Below are positions 48,793-59,178 of a stretch of DNA of 64,000 nucleotides, one piece after another. Location: positions 124,001 through 188,000 of the forward strand of contig JBFLXY010000004.1 in NCBI GenBank assembly GCA_040757055.1, given 5' to 3'. The translations under genes were made by a program, and so were the position numbers. Within the stretch, counting starts at the first letter, position 1; each line of letters starts with the position of its first letter. The notes under the pieces are model-generated. The model did no database searches. It was not told the DNA's origin and saw only the letters and a program-made list of their open reading frames with translations. Origin of the DNA: JAJZRJ01 sp040757055 (GTDB taxonomy: Bacteria; Desulfobacterota; Desulfobulbia; Desulfobulbales; Desulfurivibrionaceae).

Positions 48793-48867
48793 CCGGCCGG
48801 CGGCGATGTAGCCATCCACCACATTGGACCCGATGAAGCCCGCCCCGCCGGTGACCAGAATCCTCAT
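48793..48867 (-). pseudogene. N-terminal remnant of an NAD-dependent sugar epimerase
   Basis: From ATG 48867, MRILVTGGAGFIGSNVVDGY and IAAG (24 residues) is a textbook GalE-like Rossmann start; afterwards the frame turns into Arg/Gly/Trp-rich sequence without the expected VVVVDNLSTG strand and stops near 48679. The rest of the gene is absent. It begins 6 bp after the glmS stop, so it marks a deletion in a former glmS-epimerase operon. Confidence 0.72.
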
Positions 48868-48873
48868 GCCGCT

Positions 48874-50715
<1,842 letters not shown>

Positions 50716-50781
50716 GCGTCCTTGTCCCTCGCTCCACGCCGCGGGTCCCGGCCTGAGGCAGGCGGGGCGCGATCAAGCGAC

Positions 50782-50811
50782 ACTATACGGGCAGCGGTGC
50801 GCTCAGGTCAA
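50782..50811 (-). promoter_or_regulatory. glmS promoter
   Basis: Minus strand TTGACC (50806-50811, 5 of 6), 18-bp spacer, TATAGT (50782-50787, 5 of 6). Leader of about 60 nt to the glmS ATG. It lies in the 140-bp space after nifS. Confidence 0.7.
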
Positions 50812-50855
50812 CAGAAAAGAAAGCTGTGAAAACAGGAAGATGCACGCTGTCGGCT

Positions 50856-52004
50856 TCAGCCGGCAAAACCCTGGCGCGACCGGCGCACCGCCTCGGGCAG
50901 CGCGGCCAGCAGGCCGTCCACCTCGGTCTCGGCGGTGAAACGGCTCAGGCTGATGCGCAGGGTGCCGTGGCGGTACTCCTCCGGCACCCCCATGGCGAGC
51001 AGCACATGGGAAGGGTCGAGGTCGCCGCTCTGGCATGCGGAATGGGCGGAGACCGCAAAGCCGCAGTCGTCGAGATCCTGGATGAGCTGGGCCGAGGAAC
51101 AGCGGGCAAAGCTGACATTGAGGGTATTGGCCAGCCGGGGGCTCTGCTGGCCGTTGATGCGCGATTCGGGGATTTCGGCCAGGATGAAGGCCTCGATCCG
51201 GTCGCGCAGCGCCGCCACCCGCCGAGGATAGACCGCAAGGTGCGCGGCGGCGAGGTCGCACGCCTTGCCGAAGCCCACCATGGCGGCCACGTTCTCGGTG
51301 CCGGCCCGCCGGCCCTTCTCCTGGCCGGACCCCATGACCAGCGGCGTCACCGGCGCCGATCGCCGGAGACAGAGGGCGCCGCTGCCCTTGGGGCCGTGGA
51401 GCTTGTGGCCGGCCACGGTCAGGTAGTCCACCGGCACGGCCGCCAGATCGAGCGGCACCTTGCCGGCGGCCTGGATGGCGTCGGTATGAAAGAGCACGCC
51501 GTGCTGGCGGCAGATGCGGCTGATGGCGGCAATATCCCACAGCACTCCGGTCTCGTTGTTGGCGGCCATCAGCGAGACCAGGGCGGTGTCCGGCCGGATG
51601 GCGCGCGCCAATCGGTCGAGATCGAGCGCCCCTGCCGCGTCCACCGGCAGCAGTTCCACCTCGTAGCCAAGGCGGGCAAGGAATTTGAGCGGCGTGAGCA
51701 CGGAATCGTGCTCCACCCGGGAGGAGACGATGTGCCGCTTCGCCGGGTCGGCCATCACAGCGCTCAGGATCGCGGTGTTGTTCGCCTCGCTGCCGCCGCT
51801 GCCCAGCACGACCCTGTCCGGCGCACAGTTGAGCAGGGCCGCCACCTGGCCGCGGGCCTCCTCCATCCCCAGCCGCGCCCGCTCGCCGAAGCTGTGGCCG
51901 CTGGACGGGTTGCCGTAATGGTCGGTCAGGTAGGGCAGCATGGCCTCCCGCACCATCGGATCGAGCGGGGTGGAGGCGTTGTTGTCGAAATAGGCTCTTT
52001 TCAT
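50856..52004 (-). CDS. nifS: Cysteine desulfurase, NifS type
   Basis: A 382-residue PLP enzyme giving sulfur for Fe-S clusters. YFDNNASTPLDPMVREAMLP at the N-terminus, VEHDSV, PLP lysine in VAGHKLHGPKG, GTENVAAMVG, and the mobile catalytic Cys in SAHSACQSGD (short-loop NifS group). Start at 52004, two bases after the nadA stop; an open frame to 52382 inside nadA is spurious. The nadA-nifS pairing suggests dedicated cluster supply to quinolinate synthase. Confidence 0.94.
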   Translation of the reverse strand: MKRAYFDNNASTPLDPMVREAMLPYLTDHYGNPSSGHSFGERARLGMEEARGQVAALLNCAPDRVVLGSGGSEANNTAILSAVMADPAKRHIVSSRVEHDSVLTPLKFLARLGYEVELLPVDAAGALDLDRLARAIRPDTALVSLMAANNETGVLWDIAAISRICRQHGVLFHTDAIQAAGKVPLDLAAVPVDYLTVAGHKLHGPKGSGALCLRRSAPVTPLVMGSGQEKGRRAGTENVAAMVGFGKACDLAAAHLAVYPRRVAALRDRIEAFILAEIPESRINGQQSPRLANTLNVSFARCSSAQLIQDLDDCGFAVSAHSACQSGDLDPSHVLLAMGVPEEYRHGTLRISLSRFTAETEVDGLLAALPEAVRRSRQGFAG

Positions 52005-52006
52005 GT

Positions 52007-53104
52007 TCAGATGGTGAGCATCCGGTCGAGGGCCAGCCTGGCGCCGGCCGCCACCTCCGCCGGCACGGTGATGCGGTTCACCACCACGCCTTCTGCCAGG
52101 TGGTCGAGCACCCAGAGCAGGTACGCCGGCTTGATCCGGTACATGGTGGAACAGAGGCACTGGAAGGGGGAAAGGGAGTGGACCGTCTTGTCGGGCTGCT
52201 GACGCGCGAGACGGTTGACGAGATTGATCTCGGTGCCCACCGCCCACACCGAGCCGGCCGGCGATCCGCTCACCGCCTTGATGATCCCCTCGGTGGAGCC
52301 GTACTGATCGGCTGCCCGCACCACCTCGTGCCGGCACTCGGGATGGACGATCACCCTGATGCCCGGCGCCTTGGCCCGCCACATGGCCACGTGCTCGGCC
52401 TTGAACTGCATGTGTACGGTGCAGTAGCCGTTCCAGAGGATCACCCTGGCCCGCCGGAGCTGCTCCGGGGTGTTGCCGCCCAGCTTCTCGCCGCGCCGCC
52501 AGAGCACCACCTCGTCGTCGGGGATGCCGAGGGCAAAGGCGGAGTTGCGGCCGAGATGCTCGTCCGGGAAGAAAAAAACCTTCTCGCCCTGCGCAAGGGC
52601 CCAGGTGAGGACCCGCTCGGCATTGGAGGAGGTGCAGACCGAGCCGCCGCGGTTGCCGACAAAGGCCTTGATCAGGGCGGAGGAATTGACGTAGGTGACC
52701 GGAATTGCCCGGCCGGCGGCGACGCCGGCCAGCTCATCCCAGGCCCACGCCACCTCTTCCGGGCTGGCCATGTCGGCCATGGGGCAGCCGGCCCGCAGGT
52801 CGGGCAGGATGACGCTCTGCTCGTCGGCGGTGAGGATATCGGCCGATTCGGCCATGAAATGCACGCCGCAGAAAACGATGTATCTGCGGTCACGCGCCTC
52901 GGCGGCAAAACGGGCGAGCTTCAGGGAATCGCCGGTGGCGTCGGCAAACTGGTAGACCGCGTCCTGCTGGTAGTGATGGCCGAGGATGAGGAGCCGGTCG
53001 CCCAGTTCCTGCTTGCGCTCGGCGATCCGGGCGCACAACTCCTCTTCCGGCCGGGCCAGATAGTGGTCGCCGATGTCGATCTGGACGGCGCGGCTCACGG
53101 CCAT
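52007..53104 (-). CDS. nadA: Quinolinate synthase
   Basis: Condenses iminoaspartate with dihydroxyacetone phosphate in NAD synthesis using a 4Fe-4S cluster. 365 residues; LILGHHYQQDAVYQFADATG, and the three cluster cysteines in RAGCPMADM, NGYCTVHMQF and CLCSTMYRI. Start at ATG 53104 is adopted by homology; no strong ribosome site is visible. nadB and nadC are not nearby. 16 bp after the HPF-like gene. Confidence 0.96.
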   Translation of the reverse strand: MAVSRAVQIDIGDHYLARPEEELCARIAERKQELGDRLLILGHHYQQDAVYQFADATGDSLKLARFAAEARDRRYIVFCGVHFMAESADILTADEQSVILPDLRAGCPMADMASPEEVAWAWDELAGVAAGRAIPVTYVNSSALIKAFVGNRGGSVCTSSNAERVLTWALAQGEKVFFFPDEHLGRNSAFALGIPDDEVVLWRRGEKLGGNTPEQLRRARVILWNGYCTVHMQFKAEHVAMWRAKAPGIRVIVHPECRHEVVRAADQYGSTEGIIKAVSGSPAGSVWAVGTEINLVNRLARQQPDKTVHSLSPFQCLCSTMYRIKPAYLLWVLDHLAEGVVVNRITVPAEVAAGARLALDRMLTI

Positions 53105-53120
53105 CACACCCGTTGCGGCC

Positions 53121-53654
53121 TTACCTGCCGACCCGGACCCAGGCGGCAGTCGGCCCCTTGTCGCCTTCGCCAAGACCGAAATGGACCGCCACCCCTTCGG
53201 CCAGGTGCTCCAGGGTAAGGTCCTTCAGGGCGTGCTCGTGGAAGTAAACCTCCTCCCCGTCGGGGGTGACAAGGAACCCATAGGCCTCTTCCGGGAAAAG
53301 CGCTTTCACCGTCCCGACCAGATGGGTGCCGGAACCCTCTTCCACCACCTTGCCGGTCTGGCGGCGCTTGCGCTGCAGCTCTTTCAACTGCAGCCCGAGG
53401 GTATCGAAGGCCTCGACCAGGAGCGGACGGGCGGATTCGCCCTTCCTGGTCACCACCAGGGTATCGTTGGGCACGCCCGCCACCAGCCGCACCTCGAAGC
53501 CGCCGCTCTTGTGGCCGGAGGTTTCCTCAATGGCGACCCGGAGATGATGCACCAGCCCGGGGTGATGCCGGTCGAGCCGTTCCTTTTCCTCGTTGATCTT
53601 CTCCTGCCAGGAATTACGGATCTCTACGTTACGGCCTTCAATCTGAAGCTCCAT
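53121..53654 (-). CDS. Ribosome hibernation factor (HPF/S30AE)-like protein fused to a cold-shock domain
   Basis: A 177-residue protein. Residues 1-100 have the S30AE/HPF pattern (EIRNSWQEKINEEKERLDRH, VRLVAGVPNDTLVVTRKGE, AFDTLGLQLKELQRKRRQ). Residues 110-177 are a cold-shock-like OB fold: GTVKALFPEEAYGFLVTPDG and EVYFHEHALK, with RNP-like aromatic residues. Such fusions exist in proteobacteria; ribosome and RNA binding are inferred. AAGGGAGGGACT precedes the ATG. Heads a possible hpf-nadA-nifS transcript. Confidence 0.85.
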   Translation of the reverse strand: MELQIEGRNVEIRNSWQEKINEEKERLDRHHPGLVHHLRVAIEETSGHKSGGFEVRLVAGVPNDTLVVTRKGESARPLLVEAFDTLGLQLKELQRKRRQTGKVVEEGSGTHLVGTVKALFPEEAYGFLVTPDGEEVYFHEHALKDLTLEHLAEGVAVHFGLGEGDKGPTAAWVRVGR

Positions 53655-53900
53655 AGTCCCTCCCTTGCAGAGTGCGGCCCGGCAGCGGCCCTGCTGCCGG
53701 CACAACTCCTTTCCGTTTGTTTTCAATATACCATGCGGCGGCGACCTTACCCACTTGCAAATGGAGTTGCAAGGCAATTTCTCGTCGCCAGCCTGAGGGC
53801 CTTGCGGCAGCCCCTGCCAACCCGCGACCGCCATGGCTGCGCAGGCTCCCCTGATTCCTTCATAAGCATTTTCCCGGGGGCGGGCAACCGAAAAACAGGA

Positions 53901-54917
53901 TCATTGACCGGCAAAACGCCGCTGCACGGCAGCAATCCGCGAAAGGGACCGACAGACGCGATCGCCGGCCACCAGGCCGTCGTGCAGGGCGGCCAGCAGG
54001 GCATCGTAAGCAGTGCGGACCTTCCGGTGGTCGTGGCAGATGAGCAGCATGTCGGCCCCGGCGACAAAGGCGGCCAGAGAGGCGGCAGCCACTGACCGGG
54101 CATTCTCGATGGCGCCCATCTCCAGATCATCGGTGATCACCAGGCCGTCGTAGCCGAGTTCCGTCCGCAGCACCCCCTGCAGGATGCGCGGCGACAGCGT
54201 GGCCGGCGTCGCCGGGTCCAGCCCGCTGTAGATGGTATGCGAGGTCATCACCGCCGCCACTCCGGATTTGCAGGCCGCGGCAAAGGGCGGCAGGTCGAGG
54301 CGCCGCAGCTCGGCCGCCGACCGCGTCACCGTCGGCAGCACCTGGTGCGGGTCGAGGACAGCGGCGCCAAGGCCGGGGAAATGCTTGGCGCAGGCCGCCA
54401 CCCCGGACTGCTGCATGGTCTCGATCACCAGACAGCCCAAACGGGCCACGGTCGCGGGATCGCTGCCCAGGACCCGGCGCTCCATGAAGCAGCCCTCGCC
54501 GGCCGGGCAGAGATCAAGGACCGGGGCGAGATTCATGTTGATGCCCACCTCGCGCAATTCGCGCGCGCAGGTTTCGGCATACCCCCGCAGGGCCGCCTCC
54601 GGTTCCGTGCCCTCGGCCAGCACCCGCGCATCGGGGAACTGGGTGAAGGGCGGCGGCAGCCGCGTCACGGTGCCGCCCTCCTGATCGATGGAAATGAGCG
54701 GCGCGCCCAAGCCGGCGGCATCGCAGGCGCGGGCCAGCCCGCGGCACAACCCGCCAAGCTGCTCCGGGGTCTGCACGTTCCGCTTGAAGAGAATGAAATG
54801 ATTGATGCCGCACCGGCCGATGAGTTCGCGGGTGGAATCATCCACCTCGCAGCCGGCCAGCCCGACCATGAAGAGCTGGCCGAGGTTCCTCCTCGCGGTA
54901 TCGAAAGCCGTGGTCAT
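53901..54917 (-). CDS. nagZ: Beta-N-acetylhexosaminidase (NagZ, GH3)
   Basis: Cytosolic GH3 enzyme of cell-wall recycling, 338 residues. ISIDQEGGTVTRLPPP, AKHFPGLG followed by DPHQVLP (general acid His of the NagZ loop), and ITDDLEMGAI with the nucleophile Asp are visible. KHFPGLG differs from the usual KHFPGHG by Leu for His, a tolerated variation. Start 54917 has AAGGATG upstream and lies 4 bp after queC. Confidence 0.94.
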   Translation of the reverse strand: MTTAFDTARRNLGQLFMVGLAGCEVDDSTRELIGRCGINHFILFKRNVQTPEQLGGLCRGLARACDAAGLGAPLISIDQEGGTVTRLPPPFTQFPDARVLAEGTEPEAALRGYAETCARELREVGINMNLAPVLDLCPAGEGCFMERRVLGSDPATVARLGCLVIETMQQSGVAACAKHFPGLGAAVLDPHQVLPTVTRSAAELRRLDLPPFAAACKSGVAAVMTSHTIYSGLDPATPATLSPRILQGVLRTELGYDGLVITDDLEMGAIENARSVAAASLAAFVAGADMLLICHDHRKVRTAYDALLAALHDGLVAGDRVCRSLSRIAAVQRRFAGQ

Positions 54918-54921
54918 GGCA

Positions 54922-55638
54922 TCATCCTTGTGATCGGTAGGGGGCGGGATCGGGCACGCCGGCCCCGGCAAAACCCTTGAGGCGCAACAGACAGGAGTCG
55001 CACCGGCCGCAGGCGCGGCCAGCAGCATCCGGGTCGTAGCAGCTGCGGGTGATGGAATAATCAACCCCCAGGGCCAATCCCTGGCGGATGATCTCCGCCT
55101 TGGTCAGGTGCAGCAGGGGGGCATGGATGGCAAAACGGTGCTCGCCGGTCACCCCGGCCCTGGTGCCCAGGTTGGCAACCTGCTCGAAGGCGGCGAGGAA
55201 TTCGGGGCGGCAGTCGGGATAGCCGCTGTAGTCGAGGGCATTGACCCCGATGAAGAGATCGGCCGCGCCGAGCACCTCGGCCCAGGCCACGGCGTAGGAA
55301 AGAAAGATGGTGTTGCGGCCCGGCACATAGGTGACCGGAATTTCGGCCGCCATCTCACCCACCTCCCGCCCCTTGGGCACCGCGAGGTCTCCGGTGAGGG
55401 CCGACCCGCCGATGCGGTCGAGGTCAAGCCGCAACACGAGATGGTTGACCACCCCGGCCCGCCGGGCCAGCGCCTGCGCCTGCGTCAATTCATTGACATG
55501 GCGCTGGCCATAGGCAAAACTGAGGCAGCAGCAGTCGTAGCCCTCATGCTGGGCAATGGCCAGCACCGTAGCGGAGTCGAGTCCGCCGCTGAGCAGCACC
55601 ACCGCCTTTTTCCCCTGCCCGGTCATGCCCTTCGCCAC
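54922..55638 (-). CDS. queC: 7-cyano-7-deazaguanine synthase
   Basis: Makes preQ0 for queuosine. 238 residues; PP-loop VVLLSGGLDSATVLAI and zinc cysteines in RSCYDPDAAGRACGRCDSCL. First codon is GTG at 55638; an ATG at 55626 (MTGQGKK) is equally possible. Other queuosine genes are absent here. Co-directional with sfsA and nagZ. Confidence 0.95.
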   Translation of the reverse strand: MAKGMTGQGKKAVVLLSGGLDSATVLAIAQHEGYDCCCLSFAYGQRHVNELTQAQALARRAGVVNHLVLRLDLDRIGGSALTGDLAVPKGREVGEMAAEIPVTYVPGRNTIFLSYAVAWAEVLGAADLFIGVNALDYSGYPDCRPEFLAAFEQVANLGTRAGVTGEHRFAIHAPLLHLTKAEIIRQGLALGVDYSITRSCYDPDAAGRACGRCDSCLLRLKGFAGAGVPDPAPYRSQG

Positions 55639-55669
55639 CCTCGCCCGCCCATCCGCACCACGCCTCCCC

Positions 55670-56368
55670 TTACAGAACCACGGGCAACGGCCGCTGAACG
55701 GCGATACCCTCCGGGGTCACCGTGGCCTGCCACGCCAGCACGCGCACCCCGGCCTGCGCGGCCTTGACCAGCATGGCGGCATAGTGCGGGTCGATCCGCC
55801 GGGCAGGCGCGAAGGAATCGGCATCAGCCCGCTGCACGCAAAACAACACCGCCGCCCCATGGCCCTGGCCGGCCAGTGCCATCAATTCCGCCAGATGCTT
55901 TGCCCCCCTGGCCGTGACCGCGTCTGGAAACATCGCCACCCCCTCTTCCGCCATGGTGCAGTTTTTGACCTCCAGATAGACCGCCTGCCCGCTGGCCAGT
56001 TCCACCCGGAAATCCAGGCGGCTCCGGGCCGAGACCTTTACCTCGGCCCGGAGCCCTGCCACTGGCCCGAAGGCATCGATCACTCCATCCTCAATCCCTT
56101 CGCGCACCAGCCGGTTAGTCAGGCTGGTGTTGATGCCGACCCAGATGCCGTTGACGCGGATCATCTCCAGGGTAAGGGGGTATTTGCGCGCCGGATTCTC
56201 AGCCCGCGAGAGACAGACCTGGCTCTCCGGCGCCAGACACCCCAGCATGCTGCCGGAGTTGGGGCAGTGCGCGGTGACGACCTCGCCGCCGGCCAGCCGG
56301 ACATCGGCCAGAAATCGCTTGTAGCGCCGCAGCAGGCGCCCCGGCACCAATCTTTGCTTGAATCGCAT
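55670..56368 (-). CDS. sfsA: SfsA-family nuclease
   Basis: A 232-residue protein with AHCPNSGSMLGCL, RKYPLTLEMIRVNGIWVGIN, SRLDF and YLEVKNCTMAEEG, the family signature with the PD-(D/E)XK-like D and ExK. SfsA homologues have been described as sugar fermentation stimulators and as DNA/RNA nucleases. Divergent from the flagellar genes with a 47-bp gap. Confidence 0.94.
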   Translation of the reverse strand: MRFKQRLVPGRLLRRYKRFLADVRLAGGEVVTAHCPNSGSMLGCLAPESQVCLSRAENPARKYPLTLEMIRVNGIWVGINTSLTNRLVREGIEDGVIDAFGPVAGLRAEVKVSARSRLDFRVELASGQAVYLEVKNCTMAEEGVAMFPDAVTARGAKHLAELMALAGQGHGAAVLFCVQRADADSFAPARRIDPHYAAMLVKAAQAGVRVLAWQATVTPEGIAVQRPLPVVL

Positions 56369-56415
56369 GGTCCAGCCGATATAGTGAAAGAAAACCTCCG
56401 CAACGCTCCGCCATC

Positions 56416-56709
56416 ATGCCCGAAAAAAGCAAAACCGACAAGCAGGAAGCACGAAAAAAGGCAGTGGCCCTGCGCTACGACCAGGCTCGCCACGCCGCCC
56501 CCACCGTGGTGGCCAAGGGCAGGGGGCTGCTCGCCGAGCGGCTCATCGAACTCGCCAGGGAACACAACGTTCCCATCCACGAAAACAGCGACCTCGCCGA
56601 AATCCTCTCCCGCCTCGATCTCAACGCCGAAATCCCGCCGGCCACCTACGTGCTGGTTGCCGAGATTCTCGCCTTTGTCTATCGCACCAACCAGCGCTTT
56701 TCCCGCTGA
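56416..56709 (+). CDS. FlhB-like protein (cytosolic C-terminal domain only)
   Basis: A 97-residue soluble protein equal to the FlhB/HrcU cytosolic domain after the autocleavage site: KKAVALRYD, AKGRGLLAERLIELAREHNV, and LDLNAEIPPATYVLVAEILA. The NPTH cleavage motif and membrane part are missing, as in FlhX/YlxH-like paralogues, which can partly replace FlhB-C in export switching. First gene of the rightward flagellar group, 171 bp before flgF. Confidence 0.88.
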   Translation: MPEKSKTDKQEARKKAVALRYDQARHAAPTVVAKGRGLLAERLIELAREHNVPIHENSDLAEILSRLDLNAEIPPATYVLVAEILAFVYRTNQRFSR

Positions 56710-56829
56710 CTTTCCGCCCCGTTCCTGCCCGGCAAAATCTGCCCACCCGGTTCCCGGGCGCAGCGACCGTCTCCGTCCGTTCGCCATAATCCCCCGCTGG
56801 AACAGGGAAAAGCCGCCGCCATCTGGCAT

Positions 56830-56846
56830 CGGCACGCCTCTTGCAT
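56830..56846 (+). promoter_or_regulatory. Sigma-54 promoter of flgF-flgG-flgA-flgH
   Basis: CGGCACGCCTCTTGCAT: GG (56831-56832) and GC (56843-56844) exactly 10 bp apart, close to TGGCAC-N5-TTGCA. It lies 36 bp before the flgF ATG. Sigma-54 control of middle flagellar genes is established in related bacteria. Confidence 0.8.
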
Positions 56847-56880
56847 TTTCCCTCCGCAAACCACAACCCGAGGGAAGCGC

Positions 56881-57612
56881 ATGTTCATCCACAACCGGCT
56901 GGGAATGGTCGAAAGCGTCGAGACCCTGCTTGCCCAGCAGCAGCGCCTGAACCAGGTCACCAACAACCTGGCCAATGCCGATACCGCAGGCTACAAGAAG
57001 GAGAGCGTCACCTTCGACGAGATGCTCTACCAGGTCACCCGCGACCGTCAACGGGTTGGCAAGGCGCTCAATATTCTGACAAGCCACCGGCAGGGCGTGG
57101 TGCAGCAGACCGGCAATGCGCTGGATGTCGCCCTTGCCGGCCCGGGCTTCTTCAAGATCGAAACCCCGCAGGGCCCCCGCTACACCCGGGCCGGCAATTT
57201 CGAACTCACTCCCGACGGCCAGCTCCGCATGCCAAACGGCGGCCTGGTGGTCGGCGAGGGCGGCCCCATCGTGGTGGAAGGCGACGAGGTGGTCATCGAT
57301 CACGCCGGCCGGGTGCAGGTGGACGGCCAGGTGGTGAACCAGCTCAGCATCGTCACCTTCGACGATCTCCGCGACCTGGAAAAGGAGGGCGAGAACCTCT
57401 TCCGCGCCCAAAATGCCGCCGCCCAGGAGGTGGTGGTGGAAAACCCCCGGGTGAAACAGGGCTTTCTCGAAAAATCCAACGTCAATACCGTGGAGGAAAT
57501 GACCGAACTCATCGACCTCCACCGGGCCTATGAGGGCCAGCAGAAAATGATCCGCGCCATCGACGATATCGACAACCTGGCCGTCCGCCGGGTCGGCAGC
57601 CTGAACGTCTAA
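56881..57612 (+). CDS. flgF: Flagellar basal-body rod protein FlgF
   Basis: A 243-residue proximal rod protein. NQVTNNLANADTAGYKKESV is the rod/hook N-terminal motif, ALAGPGFFKIETPQGPRYTR the core and YEGQQKMIRAIDDIDNLAVR the C-terminal coiled-coil. Shorter than the next gene and directly upstream, the usual flgF-flgG arrangement. Assembled in the periplasm. Confidence 0.92.
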   Translation: MFIHNRLGMVESVETLLAQQQRLNQVTNNLANADTAGYKKESVTFDEMLYQVTRDRQRVGKALNILTSHRQGVVQQTGNALDVALAGPGFFKIETPQGPRYTRAGNFELTPDGQLRMPNGGLVVGEGGPIVVEGDEVVIDHAGRVQVDGQVVNQLSIVTFDDLRDLEKEGENLFRAQNAAAQEVVVENPRVKQGFLEKSNVNTVEEMTELIDLHRAYEGQQKMIRAIDDIDNLAVRRVGSLNV

Positions 57613-57641
57613 CCGCCACTTCAGATCAAGGGGGTTTTGCC

Positions 57642-58424
57642 ATGATCCGCTCACTTTACTCCGGCCGCTCCGGCATGAACGGCCAGCAGCTCCAGCTCGA
57701 CACCATCTCCAACAACCTGGCCAACGTCAACACCACCGGCTTCAAGAAGAGCCGCACCCAGTTCGAGGATCTCTACTACCAGGAACTCCGGGCCATGGGC
57801 ACCGAGACCGTGGACGGCGGCAGGGTGCCCTCGGGCATCCAGGTGGGCCTCGGCGTTCAGCCGACCTCGGTGCAGAAGATATTCACCCAGGGCAGCCTGA
57901 CCGAGACCGGCAACGACCTCGACTGGGCCATCGAGGGCCGCGGCTTTTTCCAGATCATCCGCAACGGCGAGGAGTACTACACCCGTTCCGGCGCCTTTAC
58001 CCGCGATGCCGACGGCTACATCGTCACCCAGAACGGCGACCGGCTGCAACCGGAATTTGCCATCCCGCCGGAGGCGGTCAGCGTGAGCATCGATTCCAGC
58101 GGCCTGCTGCAGGCCAAGGATGCGGCCCAGCAGGTGGTTGCCACCACCCAGATCACCCTCTACGATTTCGTCAATCCCGGCGGGCTGCGGGCCGAAGGCG
58201 CCAATCTCTTCAAGGAGACCGAGGCCTCGGGCGACGCCCGCGAGGCCAACCCCGGCACCGAGGGGCTGGGACTCATCATGCAGCGCTTTGTCGAGGTCTC
58301 CAACGTCGATGTCACCGAGGAACTGGTCAACCTCATCATCACCCAGCGCGCCTTTGAGGTGAACTCCAAGACCGTGCAGACGGCGGACCAGCTTCTGGAA
58401 ATCGCCAACAACCTCGTGCGGTAA
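57642..58424 (+). CDS. flgG: Flagellar distal rod protein FlgG
   Basis: A 260-residue protein: YSGRSGMNGQQLQLDTISNN, LANVNTTGFKKSRTQFEDLY and the C-terminal LINLIITQRAFEVNSKT-like segment (VNLIITQRAFEVNSKTVQTA). AAGGGGG precedes the ATG. FlgG length of 260 is standard. Forms the distal rod through the P and L rings encoded downstream. Confidence 0.97.
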   Translation: MIRSLYSGRSGMNGQQLQLDTISNNLANVNTTGFKKSRTQFEDLYYQELRAMGTETVDGGRVPSGIQVGLGVQPTSVQKIFTQGSLTETGNDLDWAIEGRGFFQIIRNGEEYYTRSGAFTRDADGYIVTQNGDRLQPEFAIPPEAVSVSIDSSGLLQAKDAAQQVVATTQITLYDFVNPGGLRAEGANLFKETEASGDAREANPGTEGLGLIMQRFVEVSNVDVTEELVNLIITQRAFEVNSKTVQTADQLLEIANNLVR

Positions 58425-58435
58425 GGGTGTTCAGG

Positions 58436-59167
58436 ATGCGCCAGCGGCTGACATTGTCCCTTAGTATCATCACCCTGGCAGGCGCCCTGCTCTGGGCCAC
58501 CCTTGCTCCGGCGCAGGAAACGGCAGCCACCCTGGGAGCGGCGGATTTTCAGGAAATCTTCCGGGAGATCGCCATGGACGACGCCCCCTGGCCCCAGGCC
58601 GACCTGGAAGCCCGCCTGGCCGAGGCTCAGCCCGCAACGCTTGCCATCAGCAGGCCGGAATACCGCTACACCGTCATTACCCCATCCCCCCCCAACCGCC
58701 TGGGCCGGCGGAGCGTCGCCATCGCCATCCTGGTCAATGGCAGGGAAGAGGGGCGGGTGAAGCTGAACGGCGACCTGCTGCTTTACGCCGATATTGTATG
58801 CACCACCAAAAAACTCGACCGCCATCATCTGGTCAGCGCCGACGACCTTACCGTGGTGCGGCGCGAGATCAGCGGCCTCGATCCGTCGGCGCTCCGCCGC
58901 CCGGAGGATGCCATCGGCCGCCAGATCAAAACCGCCCTCCAGCCCGGCGCCATCCTCTCCCGGCACCAGTTGGAGGCCCCGGCGCTGGTCAAACGCGGCG
59001 ACCGGGTGACCATCATGGCACAAACCGGCGACGTCCTGGTCTCCGTGCCCGGCGAGGCCCGGGACAGCGGGGCGGCCGGCGAGGTCGTCCGGGTGAAAAA
59101 CCTGATGAGCCGCAGGGAGATCACCGCCCGGGTGGTGGAAAGCGGCCTGGTTCAAACGGAACTCTGA
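58436..59167 (+). CDS. flgA: Flagellar P-ring assembly chaperone FlgA
   Basis: A 243-residue periplasmic protein with signal peptide (LSLSIITLAGALLWATLAPA) and a C-terminal SAF domain with SRHQLEAPALVKRGDRVTIM, AGEVVRVKNLMSRREI and ARVVESGLV. ATG 58436 has AAGGG at 8 bp; a GTG at 58427 is possible. Helps FlgI polymerise. Confidence 0.94.
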   Translation: MRQRLTLSLSIITLAGALLWATLAPAQETAATLGAADFQEIFREIAMDDAPWPQADLEARLAEAQPATLAISRPEYRYTVITPSPPNRLGRRSVAIAILVNGREEGRVKLNGDLLLYADIVCTTKKLDRHHLVSADDLTVVRREISGLDPSALRRPEDAIGRQIKTALQPGAILSRHQLEAPALVKRGDRVTIMAQTGDVLVSVPGEARDSGAAGEVVRVKNLMSRREITARVVESGLVQTEL

Positions 59168-59178
59168 GGAGGTATGAC

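Noticed and set aside
46634..48811. 725-codon open frame on the plus strand
   Set aside because: Antisense to the epimerase and dehydrogenase genes; His/Gly/Gln-rich composition typical of high-GC shadows.
50716..50781. glmS ribozyme in the leader
   Set aside because: Leader is too short and lacks the conserved core; the class is typical of Gram-positives.
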